Part shown: in pieces, positions 33,244 to 43,900 of the stretch
Position numbering within the stretch: the first letter of the stretch is position 1
Layout: the number at the start of each line of letters is the position of its first letter
NCBI GenBank assembly: GCA_001939145.1
Contig: LSRX01000326.1
Coordinates: 1 to 64,000, forward strand
Source: Symbiodinium microadriaticum
Taxonomy: Eukaryota; Sar; Dinophyceae; Suessiales; Symbiodiniaceae
Length of the DNA stretch: 64,000 bases
Direction of reading: 5' to 3'
The notes under the pieces: generated by a model
The model's input: only the letters and a program-made list of their open reading frames with translations
Databases searched by the model: none
What the model was told of the DNA's origin: nothing
Position numbers and translations under genes: made by a program

Positions 33244-34090
33244 GAGAAGAAATAAGAGTAGTGTCATGTCACTGCATTGTCTAGAGCTCTGTCTTGCAGT
33301 TGCTCCAGGTTCAGGGAGAGAACTTGGGACCGCTTGAGCGATGCCCCTACCCGTCGAGCCCGCATCTTGGAGACTGGCCTAGCAGCTTTGGGTCAGCGAT
33401 CCGTAACGCACTCAGGTCGTGGGCCTGCCAACTGCTGATGTGCCGCGGAGCAGCCTTTCACTTCGGCGAAACTGCCTGAATCAGCAACAGCCCGATGCCA
33501 AAGTGCATTTGATGGGCACTGAGCTGTGCAGACGGCGAGTCTGCCGATCACTTGTCTCGTGCCTCCCGTTCGTTTAGAGCTGCGAAACGTGTTGTTCTCG
33601 GTTCTGCATGCACATCACATCTCTTTTGTCAGCCTGCTTTTGATTGATCTGCTCAGGTTTACAGTGCAGTACATCAACAATCGCCGAGGCCGCTGGCAAC
33701 GGCACAGCAAGGCACCTCTGCTCGGTATAGCCCATAATACAGCCCAGTATCGTGTCGATTCATACCGGGGTTCTTCTAATTTAGATCTGGCTTTAAGATG
33801 CCTGCGGCTTTCAAGGGTCTAGGCCGACAAGGACCCCGAAACAGGACCTAAAAACAGAACAGCCTCCCATGTTGCAATCTAGCCCAAAAGCATCAACATC
33901 CTCTTGTCCTGCTACTAGACCTTCCGATTGACATGCCTGCAGCGCAAACGAAAGTTGGATTGAGAGTGTCGGACAAGAGTCCAGTGTGGAATGCCCTGAG
34001 AAGCCATGAGAAGCCGTAAATCTGCATGGTGCGTGTTGCTGTGTGGGTCTAGACGCTTGCATACACATGGATCATCATGGACATATATGT
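33244..34090. other. Gap between ankyrin and PPR genes
   Basis: No exon can be assigned. The open frames are short, the longest being 98 codons at 33526-33822 without recognisable content. It probably holds 3' untranslated sequence of the ankyrin gene and spacer. Confidence 0.3.
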
Positions 34091-34122
34091 ATATTTTTGT
34101 TCTTTAAATCTCCGTTGCCAAA

Positions 34123-34418
34123 GAATCATGCGTGTATGACCGTGTATGTGTGTATGCATGTATGTAGGTTTTTGTATTTATGTGAGTAGGTAGATATGCA
34201 GGCAGATACGCAGGTCGGTCGATGGGTAGGTCCTAGGTGGGAAGGTGTGTAGGTGGGTAGGCAAGAAAAGCTTGGGTATGCAGCTATGTATGTGTGTATG
34301 CATGTATGCATGTATGCATGTATGCATGTATGCATGCATGCATGTATGTTTGTACTAAGGTACCTCTGTATGTACTGATCTATGAGGCTGCATACGTGTG
34401 TGTGTGTGTGTGTGTGCG
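34123..34418. repeat. ATGTATGC-type microsatellite with terminal (TG)n
   Basis: TGTATGCATG words form an almost pure array at 34285-34353, with diverged flanks of GTAGGT and GTATGT from 34123. A pure (GT)n run follows at 34396-34416. The array sits about 90 bases upstream of the PPR start codon. Confidence 0.9.
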
Positions 34419-34506
34419 CGCAATCAATTCAAGGAATTTGCCGGGGAATGGTCGTTGTCGTGTCCAATGCATGTGATGGGACAAGCTCCAGGAGCACCGC
34501 TTTAAC

Positions 34507-36231
34507 ATGGTTTTGAAAAGACATGCCGGGGCCAGACGTGCCTTGCACAGAGCACGGCCGTCCCCTCCGGCCGCCGTCCAACTATCGCAGGCTCGGGCGA
34601 TCAATGAAATGGATGCAGCAGCAGCGCGTGGAGATGTCGTGACATCTGCCCGCCACTTCAATCAGCTTCGACACACGCGTCTATCAAACTCCTCATTTCT
34701 ATGGAATTTGATGTTAAAGGCGTACGCCTGTGCTGGTGACCACAGAGGGGCACGGGAGCACCTATGTCAGATGCTAAGCTTCCAAGTCCATCCGACGCAC
34801 CGTACATTCGGAAAGGTGATGAAAGCTGCAGCCAGACGCGGACTCCCTTCGGAGTCTGAGAGGGCTTGGCGGGAGTTTCTGCAGAGTCTGCGGGCTGCTA
34901 ACTACGCGCCTTTGCAAGATCAAGATTTCCGGTTGAAGGTGAACATGATGGTGGATGCTGCTGCCAATGCCGGTGATGCGGAACGTGCTGTGTACTGGCT
35001 CCGCCAGCTAGGAGATGCTGCCGATTGCTGGAGCTATGCCGGTGTTTTGAAAGCCCATGCAAGCCAAAGTAATGCACCGGAGGCAGTCAGCTGTTTACAG
35101 CAGATGCGAAGCAGGCGTCTTACACCCGATTCAGTATGTTTTGTTGCTGCCATCACGGCGTGTGGTCGGAGCGGCGATGTTGATGGAGCACTCGATCTGC
35201 TTCAACAGATGGAGCGCGATAGTGACAGCTGCAAAGCACGGATCCAAGCAGACCTAGATGCTGCCAGTACTTCAGTAGTAAATGCTTTTGCGAAGTCGTC
35301 TAATGTTGTTGGTGCAGAGGAATGGTTAGAGAAGAGCAGGACGACGCCGACATTGCAGATGTATCATACTTTGCTTGACGCTGCGGGGCGTTCTGGGCTT
35401 CCACAGCGTGCAGAGCACTTCTTTCGCTGCATGCTTGCAGCAGGCCATCAGCCCTCTGCACAAAGCGCAGGTGCATTGATCGCAGCGGTTTTGGGTTCAG
35501 AGACCTCACTATCTGGTATCCGCCGAAAGTCCAAGACGCAGCTCGAAGTGTTGCAGAGTTTGAATCTCGGTCTTGAGAAATCCGCCCCGATTCACTTGGC
35601 ACTGACAGACGCTTTCTCACGGTGTTCCCTTTGGACTTCGGCTTTGAGCCAGCTGAGCACTATGGCCGGGGATGGATGTGCTCCATCTGTGCAGGCCTAC
35701 ACAGCAGCCATCACAGCTTGTGGTAGAGCTTTGCAGATATCCAAGATGAAGCACCTATTTGATGTCATCGCGGACTTGCGATTGCGCCGTGACGAGGTGG
35801 TTTACGGCTCGTGCATCCACGCTGCTGCGAGGTCCAGAGACCGATCGTTGGCCGAAGAGTTGCTTGCACAAATGCTCGGCGAGTGCCTGGAACCGAACCT
35901 GAGGACATTGCAGAGCCTGCGAAAGGTCATGTCGGTCGATGAATTTCAGCACAGAATTGCGCGTGCGAGCAGCAAAAAGCACCATCGCCCGTTCCCACCC
36001 ACCTTAGACCCAGCCCTGCAAGTGGGTTGCTTGTTGGTCAGGCGATCACAGCTGAAGAAATCATGGGCGAGAAAGAAAGGCAAGCGTTGGCGGATTGTGC
36101 AGCTTGGAGTTTGGGTTGCATGCACGACATGTAGTGGTGCACCGTTTAAGCGACATGTAGAACGCCGGGTGGAGCTAAAGCCAGTGCGGCTTGGGACTGT
36201 GCGTAGACCAGTCCGCTGTCCCAACGTCTGA
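34507..36231 (+). CDS. Pentatricopeptide repeat (PPR) protein, probably organellar
   Basis: PPR proteins bind organelle RNA in a sequence-specific way to stabilise, process or edit it. The 574-residue frame starts at the first ATG after an upstream microsatellite. Residues 1-45 are rich in arginine and alanine with few acidic residues, fitting a mitochondrial or plastid presequence. About ten degenerate 34-36-residue helical pairs follow, for example FLWNLMLKAYACAGDHRGAR (about 64), WSYAGVLKAHASQSNAPEAV (about 178), VCFVAAITACGRSGDVDGAL (about 211), MYHTLLDAAGRSGLPQRAEH (about 285) and YTAAITACGRALQISKMKHL (about 398). The C-terminal 90 residues are basic and lack PPR or SMR signatures. There is no intron. 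The last part may be read-through into non-coding sequence if an intron follows residue 490. No DYW or E domain is seen. Confidence 0.9.
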   Translation: MVLKRHAGARRALHRARPSPPAAVQLSQARAINEMDAAAARGDVVTSARHFNQLRHTRLSNSSFLWNLMLKAYACAGDHRGAREHLCQMLSFQVHPTHRTFGKVMKAAARRGLPSESERAWREFLQSLRAANYAPLQDQDFRLKVNMMVDAAANAGDAERAVYWLRQLGDAADCWSYAGVLKAHASQSNAPEAVSCLQQMRSRRLTPDSVCFVAAITACGRSGDVDGALDLLQQMERDSDSCKARIQADLDAASTSVVNAFAKSSNVVGAEEWLEKSRTTPTLQMYHTLLDAAGRSGLPQRAEHFFRCMLAAGHQPSAQSAGALIAAVLGSETSLSGIRRKSKTQLEVLQSLNLGLEKSAPIHLALTDAFSRCSLWTSALSQLSTMAGDGCAPSVQAYTAAITACGRALQISKMKHLFDVIADLRLRRDEVVYGSCIHAAARSRDRSLAEELLAQMLGECLEPNLRTLQSLRKVMSVDEFQHRIARASSKKHHRPFPPTLDPALQVGCLLVRRSQLKKSWARKKGKRWRIVQLGVWVACTTCSGAPFKRHVERRVELKPVRLGTVRRPVRCPNV

Positions 36232-37950
36232 CTGTGCTCCCATCTGGTCTTCAGTGCTTTCGTTTGGAGCAACACAGCTCCCTTTGCCAGGATTGACATG
36301 AAGGTCTGCTGGAAGTACACACCGGCCATGGGTGAGTCGGGTCCTGCACCGCGGCATGTAGCAGAGGCCTTGAGCATTCGGAGCCTTGTGACGCTTTCCT
36401 GGATGCAGTTTGCTGGATGCACTCAGTATTCCCTCGACTCGGTGCGGAGGTGGGCACGCTCACAATGCTGGACCCGAATTCCATGAGCGAGTGTCTTGTA
36501 AGTGCTGACCTTTGAGACATCATGTGGTCATTGTGGTTCGTGAGAATTACTGTGTGCATCTGCATGACTCGCTTCAGGCCTGACCACGCTGGTGAAGAAG
36601 CAGATGACGCCATATGCACCGATGATATTATCGTTCAGGCAAAGGCCTCAATAACTCCATTGGCAATTTGCCGCGACGAAAGCTGGAAGCAAACACGCGG
36701 CTCCGGACCGTTGCCGTTTCGCATGGTTGTGGCAGTTGTGGCCTGTGCAAGCATCGATAAGGACTGCCACGGCTGAGACGGGAAAGCGATACGAGTCGCT
36801 CGAGGCCTTCATGCTTGCACTTCATTAGTTTTTGGCAAGGAGAGCCGCAAAGATTAAGACATGCTAGCACTCCGCAAGCAGCGGCACTCGTGTGAAATTG
36901 ATCTTCCAGGGCCGAATGCGCCTCAGGATTTATTTCGTCAGGACCACGTCTGAGTTCGCGACCGTTTGTTGAAGTTCTAGTTGACTGCTGCACCAGACAC
37001 AGAGTTACAGTTCCAGGACAGTGGCATTGAGAGCCACGTTCACAGATGGTGCGATCATTGAAGACAATCAGGTGCAAGCTCTGGCGTTGTTTCACGTGCA
37101 GTTCGAGATGCTGCGTGTTCACTTTGGACACTCTGGGATGTCTTGGTTGGGCACCATAGGGAGAGCGTGACATGCAGGGGGAGGACGAGCTTAACGAGGC
37201 CCGACAGTGCGCCACCTGCAACTGTGTGCACTTCTGGGGCCACTGATCTCCTCCGTGCTTCAACTCATGTTCCTGGCTTCGAAGCAGAGGTACATCTGCG
37301 GCAAGCTCTTCCGGGAGGTGTGGTCGAGTGATGAGGAGCTGGGCTTCCCGATGCCCAGAGGCGACTAGGGGATTCCAGGGGCCGAGTCGTTTGCTTTGAG
37401 TTCCTTTGCTCTCCGGTTTCCGCCGCCTCTCCTTCACATTGCACTCCGGCTTCCTTGTTTCTATTGTTTCGATGCCTTACCTCCTCGTTTTCTGAAGACA
37501 AGAACTTGGGGTGCAGAGTTTAGATCTGCGATGGCGGGTTGTAGTTTGTCCTTTCGATGAGGCTCCGGGTTTCGGGGTTGAGGCCCAATCTTTCAACCAT
37601 TAGATGGTGTGCACTGGAGAAGCCTGGTTCCTTGCAGACTTTCCACTTGCTTCCAAATACCAGCAGTCTCGTCCAAGCATGCGACCAAACGACAACCAGG
37701 AAAGCGGGCTGCAACAAAGGTAAAGCCAACCTGGCACCTGCGCGCCTGACACGATGTGCAACTTCGTTTGTTTGACAGCAACAAAGCACTCAACCTGTTT
37801 GCACCTCGGCATTTCTCTTTGGAGCCCTGCTTCAGGCTGCTACTATCGAACCTATGGCCAGACGCAGGACGTGACACATGAGCTTCTTCTGCGGGCATAG
37901 TCGGTGTGTGGGTGTTGGCGGATTAAGGTGGGGCGAGTGTGTCGGCAAAA
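36232..37950. other. Unassigned sequence after the PPR gene
   Basis: No domain is seen on either strand. The longest open frame (36628-37437, minus, 269 codons) has a low-complexity, stop-poor composition without family features and runs against the direction of every gene in the window, so I do not call it. Expect 3' untranslated sequence and introns of the next gene. Confidence 0.3.
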
Positions 37951-37959
37951 GCACGCACG

Positions 37960-39110
37960 TAAAGCTTTGCAGGAGCTCAACATGCTATTCGACCGGAAGA
38001 ATGGCCTCTCTCCGGGCAAGTACTACCAGGCCAGCCTAGAGGACACAATCGCCAATGCTTGGACAAGTAAAGTTTAAGCTGCTGGGCAGGTTGTGCTTAT
38101 GGGCGTGGCCATGGACGAGGCCAGATTTGGCATGCCCTTGCTCCGTGAGCAGTAATGGTCCTCCCTTTCCACAAAAACGTGGACTGGGCCTTGTCTGTGC
38201 ATCACTCTCTACAGGCGATCCGCGATGGGGAGTACGTGCACATCTTTACGACAGATGTAATGATCTAAGCTGTGGCGAAGACAGGAAAGGGAAGCCATGA
38301 AATGCAGCATTGTCATGTAAGGATGTGGACCTTCACCCATACATTGCCTTGGAGCGCGGTATTGCAACGCTCTATAGATCACCACAGGACAGGTGACTGA
38401 TGCATCCTTGCCTGTGTCGGTGCTGGTGTCGTGCTTTCGAGTTGTGCTCCTGAGGACCCGGCTTATGGTTCGCAAGGTGTGAAGTTTGCCGAAACCGACG
38501 GTGTGAAGATTTCTAGCGGCTCGGGCACGGAGCTCCTTGTTGGCACGTAATGACCCTCTGATGCTTGTGGGGATGCTGCTCCTCTGCCTTGTCTTCCCGC
38601 TGCCCTTGGCTTGACCTGCCCACCTCAGGATGCTGGAGCTGGAGGGTGGCACGGAGCGCATCTTTGCTGTGGCTGTGCAGGGAATTTTCGATCCATAGCG
38701 TTTGTTTGGAAGTATGTGTTCCTTCTGCAGTGGACAGAACGACAAGGAACAAGAAAATATTATGCATATTATGCTTATTATGCCATAGTTTGCCCGGTGA
38801 CAGGATTTGCCTTTGCCATACATGGAGACTTTCAACTTTGGAACCGGATTAAGCAGCTTCTCGCGCGTGATCGGCCGCCAGGAGTTGAGACTTGAGCTCA
38901 AAGGCGATCCTTTGGGAGGTGGCATCTCCGCGTGCGGTGCTGTGGTTTTGGTGGGGCACGAGCCCCCAGTCGTTCATGGCAAAGCCACCACACTCAGGTC
39001 GGCAGTCTTGCGATTGTACCTGTGGCCTCTGACGCAGTGGAATGTTGCCAACGCCTGCACGGTCATGTGCATCGCTCACGACCAGGCCCCCTTCCTGTGC
39101 AAGGCCTAAG
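37960..39110 (+). CDS. Unrecognised multi-exon gene
   Basis: Plausible exons: ARKALQELNMLFDRKNGLSP with GKYYQASLEDTIANAWT (about 37950-38062); GQVVLMGVAMDEARFGMPLL (about 38078-38140), ending REQ before an in-frame stop; LPFHKNVDWALSVHHSLQAI with RDGEYVHIFTTDVMI (about 38162-38265); and, further on, LPYMETFNFGTGLSSFSRVI with GRQELRLELKGDPLGGG (about 38812-38925). These segments have folded-protein composition and lie in order on one strand. Splice ends between them were not all resolved. No family is recognised. Confidence 0.42.
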
Positions 39111-40245
39111 TCCCCGAACCCGAAAGATCGCGCAGTCGAAGAGGTCTCGGCACCCTGCGGGGCAGTTCAAGATTGCAAGGGTGACGCAGGGTCCTCGGAG
39201 GGCTGTTGGCTGCGGCTACGGTGTCAGACCGCTGTTGGCTGCCTGAATCACCTGAGGCGATCATCCCCAACTTCCAGCAAAACTTCCTGCGCATCGTGTT
39301 GCCATCTGCCATGGCAACGATGACAGAGGTGCTTTGTTTGTCCGGTTGCCCGTTTTTTTAAAAGAGGGCGGGGTCGTCATGAGGCAACGTCTTGCTAGAA
39401 GAGAGCAGCCTGTTTTCTGACCCCGTGCAGTTTATCAGCCACACGCTTGTCTTCCCGGATTTGGTGCTGCCCACCGGTGGTCGGGCGCTTAGAGCTGCCA
39501 CTCCAAGCACGGTCACAGCCTGCTAAGCGTTGCGCACTAGGATTCTTCTCGACCCGGCTTGCCGCGCAAATCTCCAAGGCTGGAGACTACATTCATTACA
39601 TTCTATTTGATGCTTCTTTGAATTGACCTCAAGACGTGCAAATTGAGTGTGGCTTGCGTCCCAAATCCCGACTCATGCGGCCTTTGCAGATCCATTTCGC
39701 GACTTTCGCACTCACTCCGAGCCACAGCCAATTCCGTAAGACTTACGTCCGGCTGCTACTTTGACTGTGGAGACACATTCTAGTCTAGTCGACAATGCCA
39801 GGCCGGACATGGCTGCAGACAAGTATCCCAACATTCTAAAGAAGATGTATGACCGTTCGTTCTGCCGGAGGTACAAAGGCACCAGTTGCTAATTCCTGCT
39901 TGTTCACAGCGTACCAACAGGGTCTGCTGAATCGGATCACTAGTCTTGCACCCTCTCATGTGCAAGCAGCTCTGATACATGTGGTAGAATAGAATAAACT
40001 TCATCGACGCGAGAAACCCAGGAAATTGGTCCATTTAGGTGCGCTATGGCTTCTGGGCATCATGGTAGTCAGGTGGTCAGGTAGCCTTGGCGATGCCAGA
40101 AGATTAAGATGCTCGGGGTGGGCTCACAGATTCCCTTTCCTTATGCGAGGTGCAAACAGTGACCAGGGCTGTCTCTTGCTTTTTTGCTTCCTTTGCGGCA
40201 TTTGGCTCAGCGTCGAACGGCAGAGCTCAAGCCACAAGCTTCGTC
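39111..40245. other. No assignable gene
   Basis: The open frames are short, and no domain, repeat array or RNA gene was recognised. The last 100 bases lead into the low-complexity ORF that follows. Confidence 0.3.
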
Positions 40246-40908
40246 ATGGCTGGCGTGCAGACAGTCCGGTTGGCGCCTGCCTTTATGGGCGAGCAGGCGA
40301 CATATGGCCCCGGCTACCGCGGTGGCCTCGCACCACCACCAGAGTGGTGGCTGCAGTTTGTCCACGTTTTCGCTCCATGCCAGCTGGCACAGCTGCAGCA
40401 AACCTACCACAATACCTGGCCTCAACCCTTCCACTGGCCAACACACCAGTCCGCACATCCTGTCAACCCCACCCCGTGCTACTTCCCACCCACAGCATTC
40501 ACACATCAACAATCTTATTGCCCTGCCTCTACTTCACAGCCGCTGCCACTTCACACCAAGCAGCCTTTCCCCCAGCAACGGCCGGCTTCACATGCACAGC
40601 CATCTCCAATCCAGCGGCCTCTTGCCACCACCACACGGGCATGCCCCCCAACTGGCCCAAATCCAATCCCACCATCCACGTTGACTCCTGCGCAACCTTC
40701 GTGGGCCGACCTGTCCGAGGAGCTCGCCCCGGCCAATCAGATGGAGGAGTTGCCCACTCTGCTTCCCAAGCCCAAGAAGGGTAATGGGAAGGGCAAGGGC
40801 AAGGGCAAGTCAAGCAAGAAGCCAAAAGGCAATGGCACGGGTTTCAAGCACAGCCATGGCTTCAATAATTCGTGGAGCTACGACTGCTACAGTTGGTATT
40901 GGCCCTGA
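40246..40908 (+). CDS. Low-complexity protein with lysine/glycine-rich tail
   Basis: This is a 220-residue frame if the ATG at 40246 is used; the frame is open further upstream to 40150. The middle (about 60-160) is rich in P, H, Q and T (TWPQPFHWPTHQSAHPVNPT) and resembles a disordered or mucin-like segment. It is followed by a short acidic helix (SWADLSEELAPANQMEELPT) and a basic tail KGNGKGKGKGKSSKKPKGNG ending in SYDCYSWYWP. The tail could bind nucleic acid or be a localisation signal. It is intronless, and no family is recognised. Long overlapping frames in the other two phases show that composition alone keeps this region open, so confidence is limited. Confidence 0.42.
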   Translation: MAGVQTVRLAPAFMGEQATYGPGYRGGLAPPPEWWLQFVHVFAPCQLAQLQQTYHNTWPQPFHWPTHQSAHPVNPTPCYFPPTAFTHQQSYCPASTSQPLPLHTKQPFPQQRPASHAQPSPIQRPLATTTRACPPTGPNPIPPSTLTPAQPSWADLSEELAPANQMEELPTLLPKPKKGNGKGKGKGKSSKKPKGNGTGFKHSHGFNNSWSYDCYSWYWP

Positions 40909-41600
40909 GAGCAAAAGCTTCAGCAAGTTAGCAAGTTGCGTCACATGAACGACTTCTGCGCATGACTAAGTCAGTGCTGTTCTCACCTGAAGGACGTTCG
41001 GTTGTTCAGGGTTTCCCGTAGCGGATTTACTTCGTCGACAAACCGACCTGCTGTCTGTGGACGAGATGTGGGGTGACAAAGCCTCCCCCGAACGGATTTG
41101 ATCGATCGATGAACGACCTGCTGTTTGCATAGAAAACACGGAAATGGCAGACATGTGCGTTGTAGGTCAGGCTGAACTTACCCTTTGCCATTGCCTGCAG
41201 TTGCCGCAAAGCGAGGCGGACGACACAAAGCCTCACTACACAGTCAGCAGCGGAGATTACATCTACAAGATGCATGATGAAGGTGTCATTGCCCAAGCTT
41301 GCTAGAGATTTGATGCTGATGGGGGCTCAAGACAAGAGCGTGTGATTCCGAAGCTGCTTAGGTCGGTGTTGGCAAGCTCGTAGAGTTCTATGGGGATGGC
41401 GATCAAAGCCCATACCGCGGGGACCGCCGGGCCGTCGACTGATTCTCGAGATGCCTGGCACAGAGTTGCACGCAGGATGACAGAAACATCCTCTATGCAA
41501 ATCTGGTGCTGCCGTCCACTCTCTTCGCAGCAGTGCAGACCGGTGATGTGCTCCGGCAGCACCGATACGATGTTTGAGATTGCAGCTGACGGTGTTGGCG
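40909..41600. other. Spacer with nothing recognised
   Basis: The open frames are short on both strands, and I recognise no exon or repeat. Confidence 0.3.
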
Positions 41601-41609
41601 TGTGTTTTG

Positions 41610-42800
41610 CATTGGTTCTGTGCTTGCTCAGGCTTACATGACGTTGACATTACCCACGGGGTACGAGTGTGTGCGTTTCCCAGCCATTCAGCTTCTGTCT
41701 ATCGTTGTAGAAGACACAGTGTCGGCCGTCGTAATTCTTGGCAGGTTTATCAGAGCAAGCTCCGGATTGCAGATGTTCGTTGCATTGCAAGGTGCGAACT
41801 CCAGACATCAACGGCGAGTCGCCATGGCGCGCGGAGGAAGCTTCCAATGCGGGGGACAGCACGCGCGGGTGAGCCTGTGCATCTTGCTAGGACGACTTGG
41901 GCGTCTTCCAGGGCAAGATTCCTCAGGGAACCGGCTCACCTGACGAAGGGGGCGGCACAAGGTGCGAGGAGAGCGTTGTTCCTAGATGGATGTTCCTCGA
42001 GTGCCCGGCTGGCCAGGGGTTGGTCAGTCAACGAAAACCAATGTGTGCCTGGCTCAATCCCATGGACATGCAAAAACTGCATTTGCCCTTTTCGCACAGT
42101 CCCAAAGCGGACACCTTCGTGAGGTGTACACGCTGCGCCAGAATGCCGTTATCTATGCCGGCAGCTCCTTGTATATACGGGAGTGGCTCTTAGAAAGTTT
42201 GGGCAGACTGTTGTGCATGAGGGCTATTTCAGCAAAGAGAGTCGCCAAGGTCACTGCCAACAACCCTGACACTGCACTGCAGCGGATGGACCCAACGAAC
42301 CGTTGGCAGGTGCTTGTTGATGGAGTCCCCGAGAAGTGGCAACAGCAGACGCCCGACCAGGTGTCTCTGACCAGTAAAGGCTACCACCAGTATGAGGTCA
42401 CGTTCCCTCCAGTTTCTTGGCCTTACATGAGACGTTCATGCAAGCATCGACAGGAACAGAAGCATTTCAGTCAGGTGATCTTCAACACCGTGATGCAAAA
42501 CTTCAGCTCGAACACGGCCGCAGCCCTTGACCGTGCTTGCAGCAGAATCAACGAGGTTTGCGCTGAACACGGCTTATTCGCTGCTGGCATCGGAGGCAGT
42601 GCTGGGAAAGATCACGCAGCCTCTGATAGTTCCATCGAACTGGATGTACTCCGTGGGAAGCTTAGAAGCTTAGGCTTGACACACTTCGCCACTGCTACCT
42701 TTCAGTTTGTGTTGTTGCCGAGGAGGGAGGAGTTGTCATGGCACAGGGCTTCCTGAACATCTTCTTCCGGTCGGAGCAGGCTCACGTGAAGTGCCGTGCG
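41610..42800 (+). CDS. Unrecognised gene with one long exon
   Basis: The clearest exon (within 41986-42756) reads SGHLREVYTLRQNAVIYAGS with SLYIREWLLESLGRLL, then NNPDTALQRMDPTNRWQVLV with DGVPEKWQQQTPDQVSLTS. A shorter exon before it has MTLTLPTGYECVRFPAIQLL (about 41638-41700). One after it, in another phase (42700-42805), has VCVVAEEGGVVMAQGFLNIF with FRSEQAHVKCRALMQ. The mixture of charged and aromatic residues suggests a folded enzyme or binding domain. I do not recognise it. Confidence 0.42.
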
Positions 42801-43900
42801 TTGATGCAGGTTTGTCCACATTCTGTGGTTTCGCTGGCATGTGCTACCTCACGCCGCTGCAGGGCACGGGTGTGGAGTCATCGGTGCATGTGGAAGCACG
42901 CAGCTCGTGGACGCGACTTCAGTTACCATGGCTGCGCATTAGGCCTGGCTTCTCAGGCGCCAGCAGGCTTCTCTTTCTCACCGAACCCTTGCCGAGTTCA
43001 AGACCTGGAGGAGCTCCGATTCCCATGGTCGCGTCGTGTATAATTTGCTCTGCGCTTGCTCTGAGCCTGCTCTGCTGCAGGACGTGTATTATTCCACCCC
43101 AGGGCAGATGGGATCACCGACGCACCGCTTACCAGGTAGGACCTTGTCAACTCATGCAGAGCTGTGTGGCTTCATTGAGGGACGCAGCAGCGCTTGCCAT
43201 GCAGGCATCGTCTCATGCGATCACCGGAGCTACCCCTACAACCATGCTGCTGTTAAGCTGACGGGTGCCATCTTGCCCGGGTCACGGGAGATTTTTTGCC
43301 TGTGCCAAAACATGGTGATGGAGTACCGCTAGAGCTGCAGCTGCAACAGGTCGAATTCCAATTATGCATTTGGACTCTGGGTCTCAAACGCAGAGGCCGC
43401 GCAAGCATGCGCAAGCAACTGCCACAGAATCTAGACCAGATTGTCTTGCTGCCGGCAGAGCCCTGGCCTTCTCGGCCTTCTTGGCAGGTGTATGCGGAGT
43501 CACAGAGAACCGGCTGGAGGTGCGGTACCTGTCCTGTCCAATGACTCGAGCTGTCTGGATATTTGCCCCTGCCGAGGATATACACGTTAGACATGAACGA
43601 CTTCAAGGTGGTCGCGGCCTTGAACCAGAATCCGGCATCATCTTGGGCCGAACGAAGCTGAACTGTAGGATGGGACGCCAATGCCGATTCCTGCATTGGC
43701 ACACACAGCGACGAGTCTGGCGATGCCGGACGCAATGCTGAGTTTTGGACTCTACCGGGTGGCTCTCTCGCAAGCGAAGCGCAAGATAGTGCTTGACCGT
43801 TTGTTTCGTTGGCGTGAGCAGAACGAAGAAGACCGTCGTGCCAACCATCCCAGGCACAGATCAACACACAGACGACCCTAAACGTGCAGGCCTTCTCGTG
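42801..43900 (+). other. Further exon-like fragments
   Basis: LTGAILPGSREIFCLCQNMV (about 43255-43315), MNDFKVVAALNQNPASSWAE (about 43593-43652) and LSFGLYRVALSQAKRKIVLD with RLFRWREQNEEDRRANHPRH (about 43740-43860) look like exons on the plus strand. They may continue the preceding gene. The 204-codon minus-strand frame across the same bases (43253-43867) looks like their shadow. Confidence 0.33.

Noticed and set aside
36628-37437. 269-codon minus-strand open frame
   Set aside because: It has no recognisable domain and runs against the polarity of every recognisable gene. The plus strand there looks intron-like, so chance openness is the simpler reading.
43253-43867. 204-codon minus-strand open frame
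   Set aside because: Plus-strand exon-like segments with better composition overlap it, so it is treated as a shadow.
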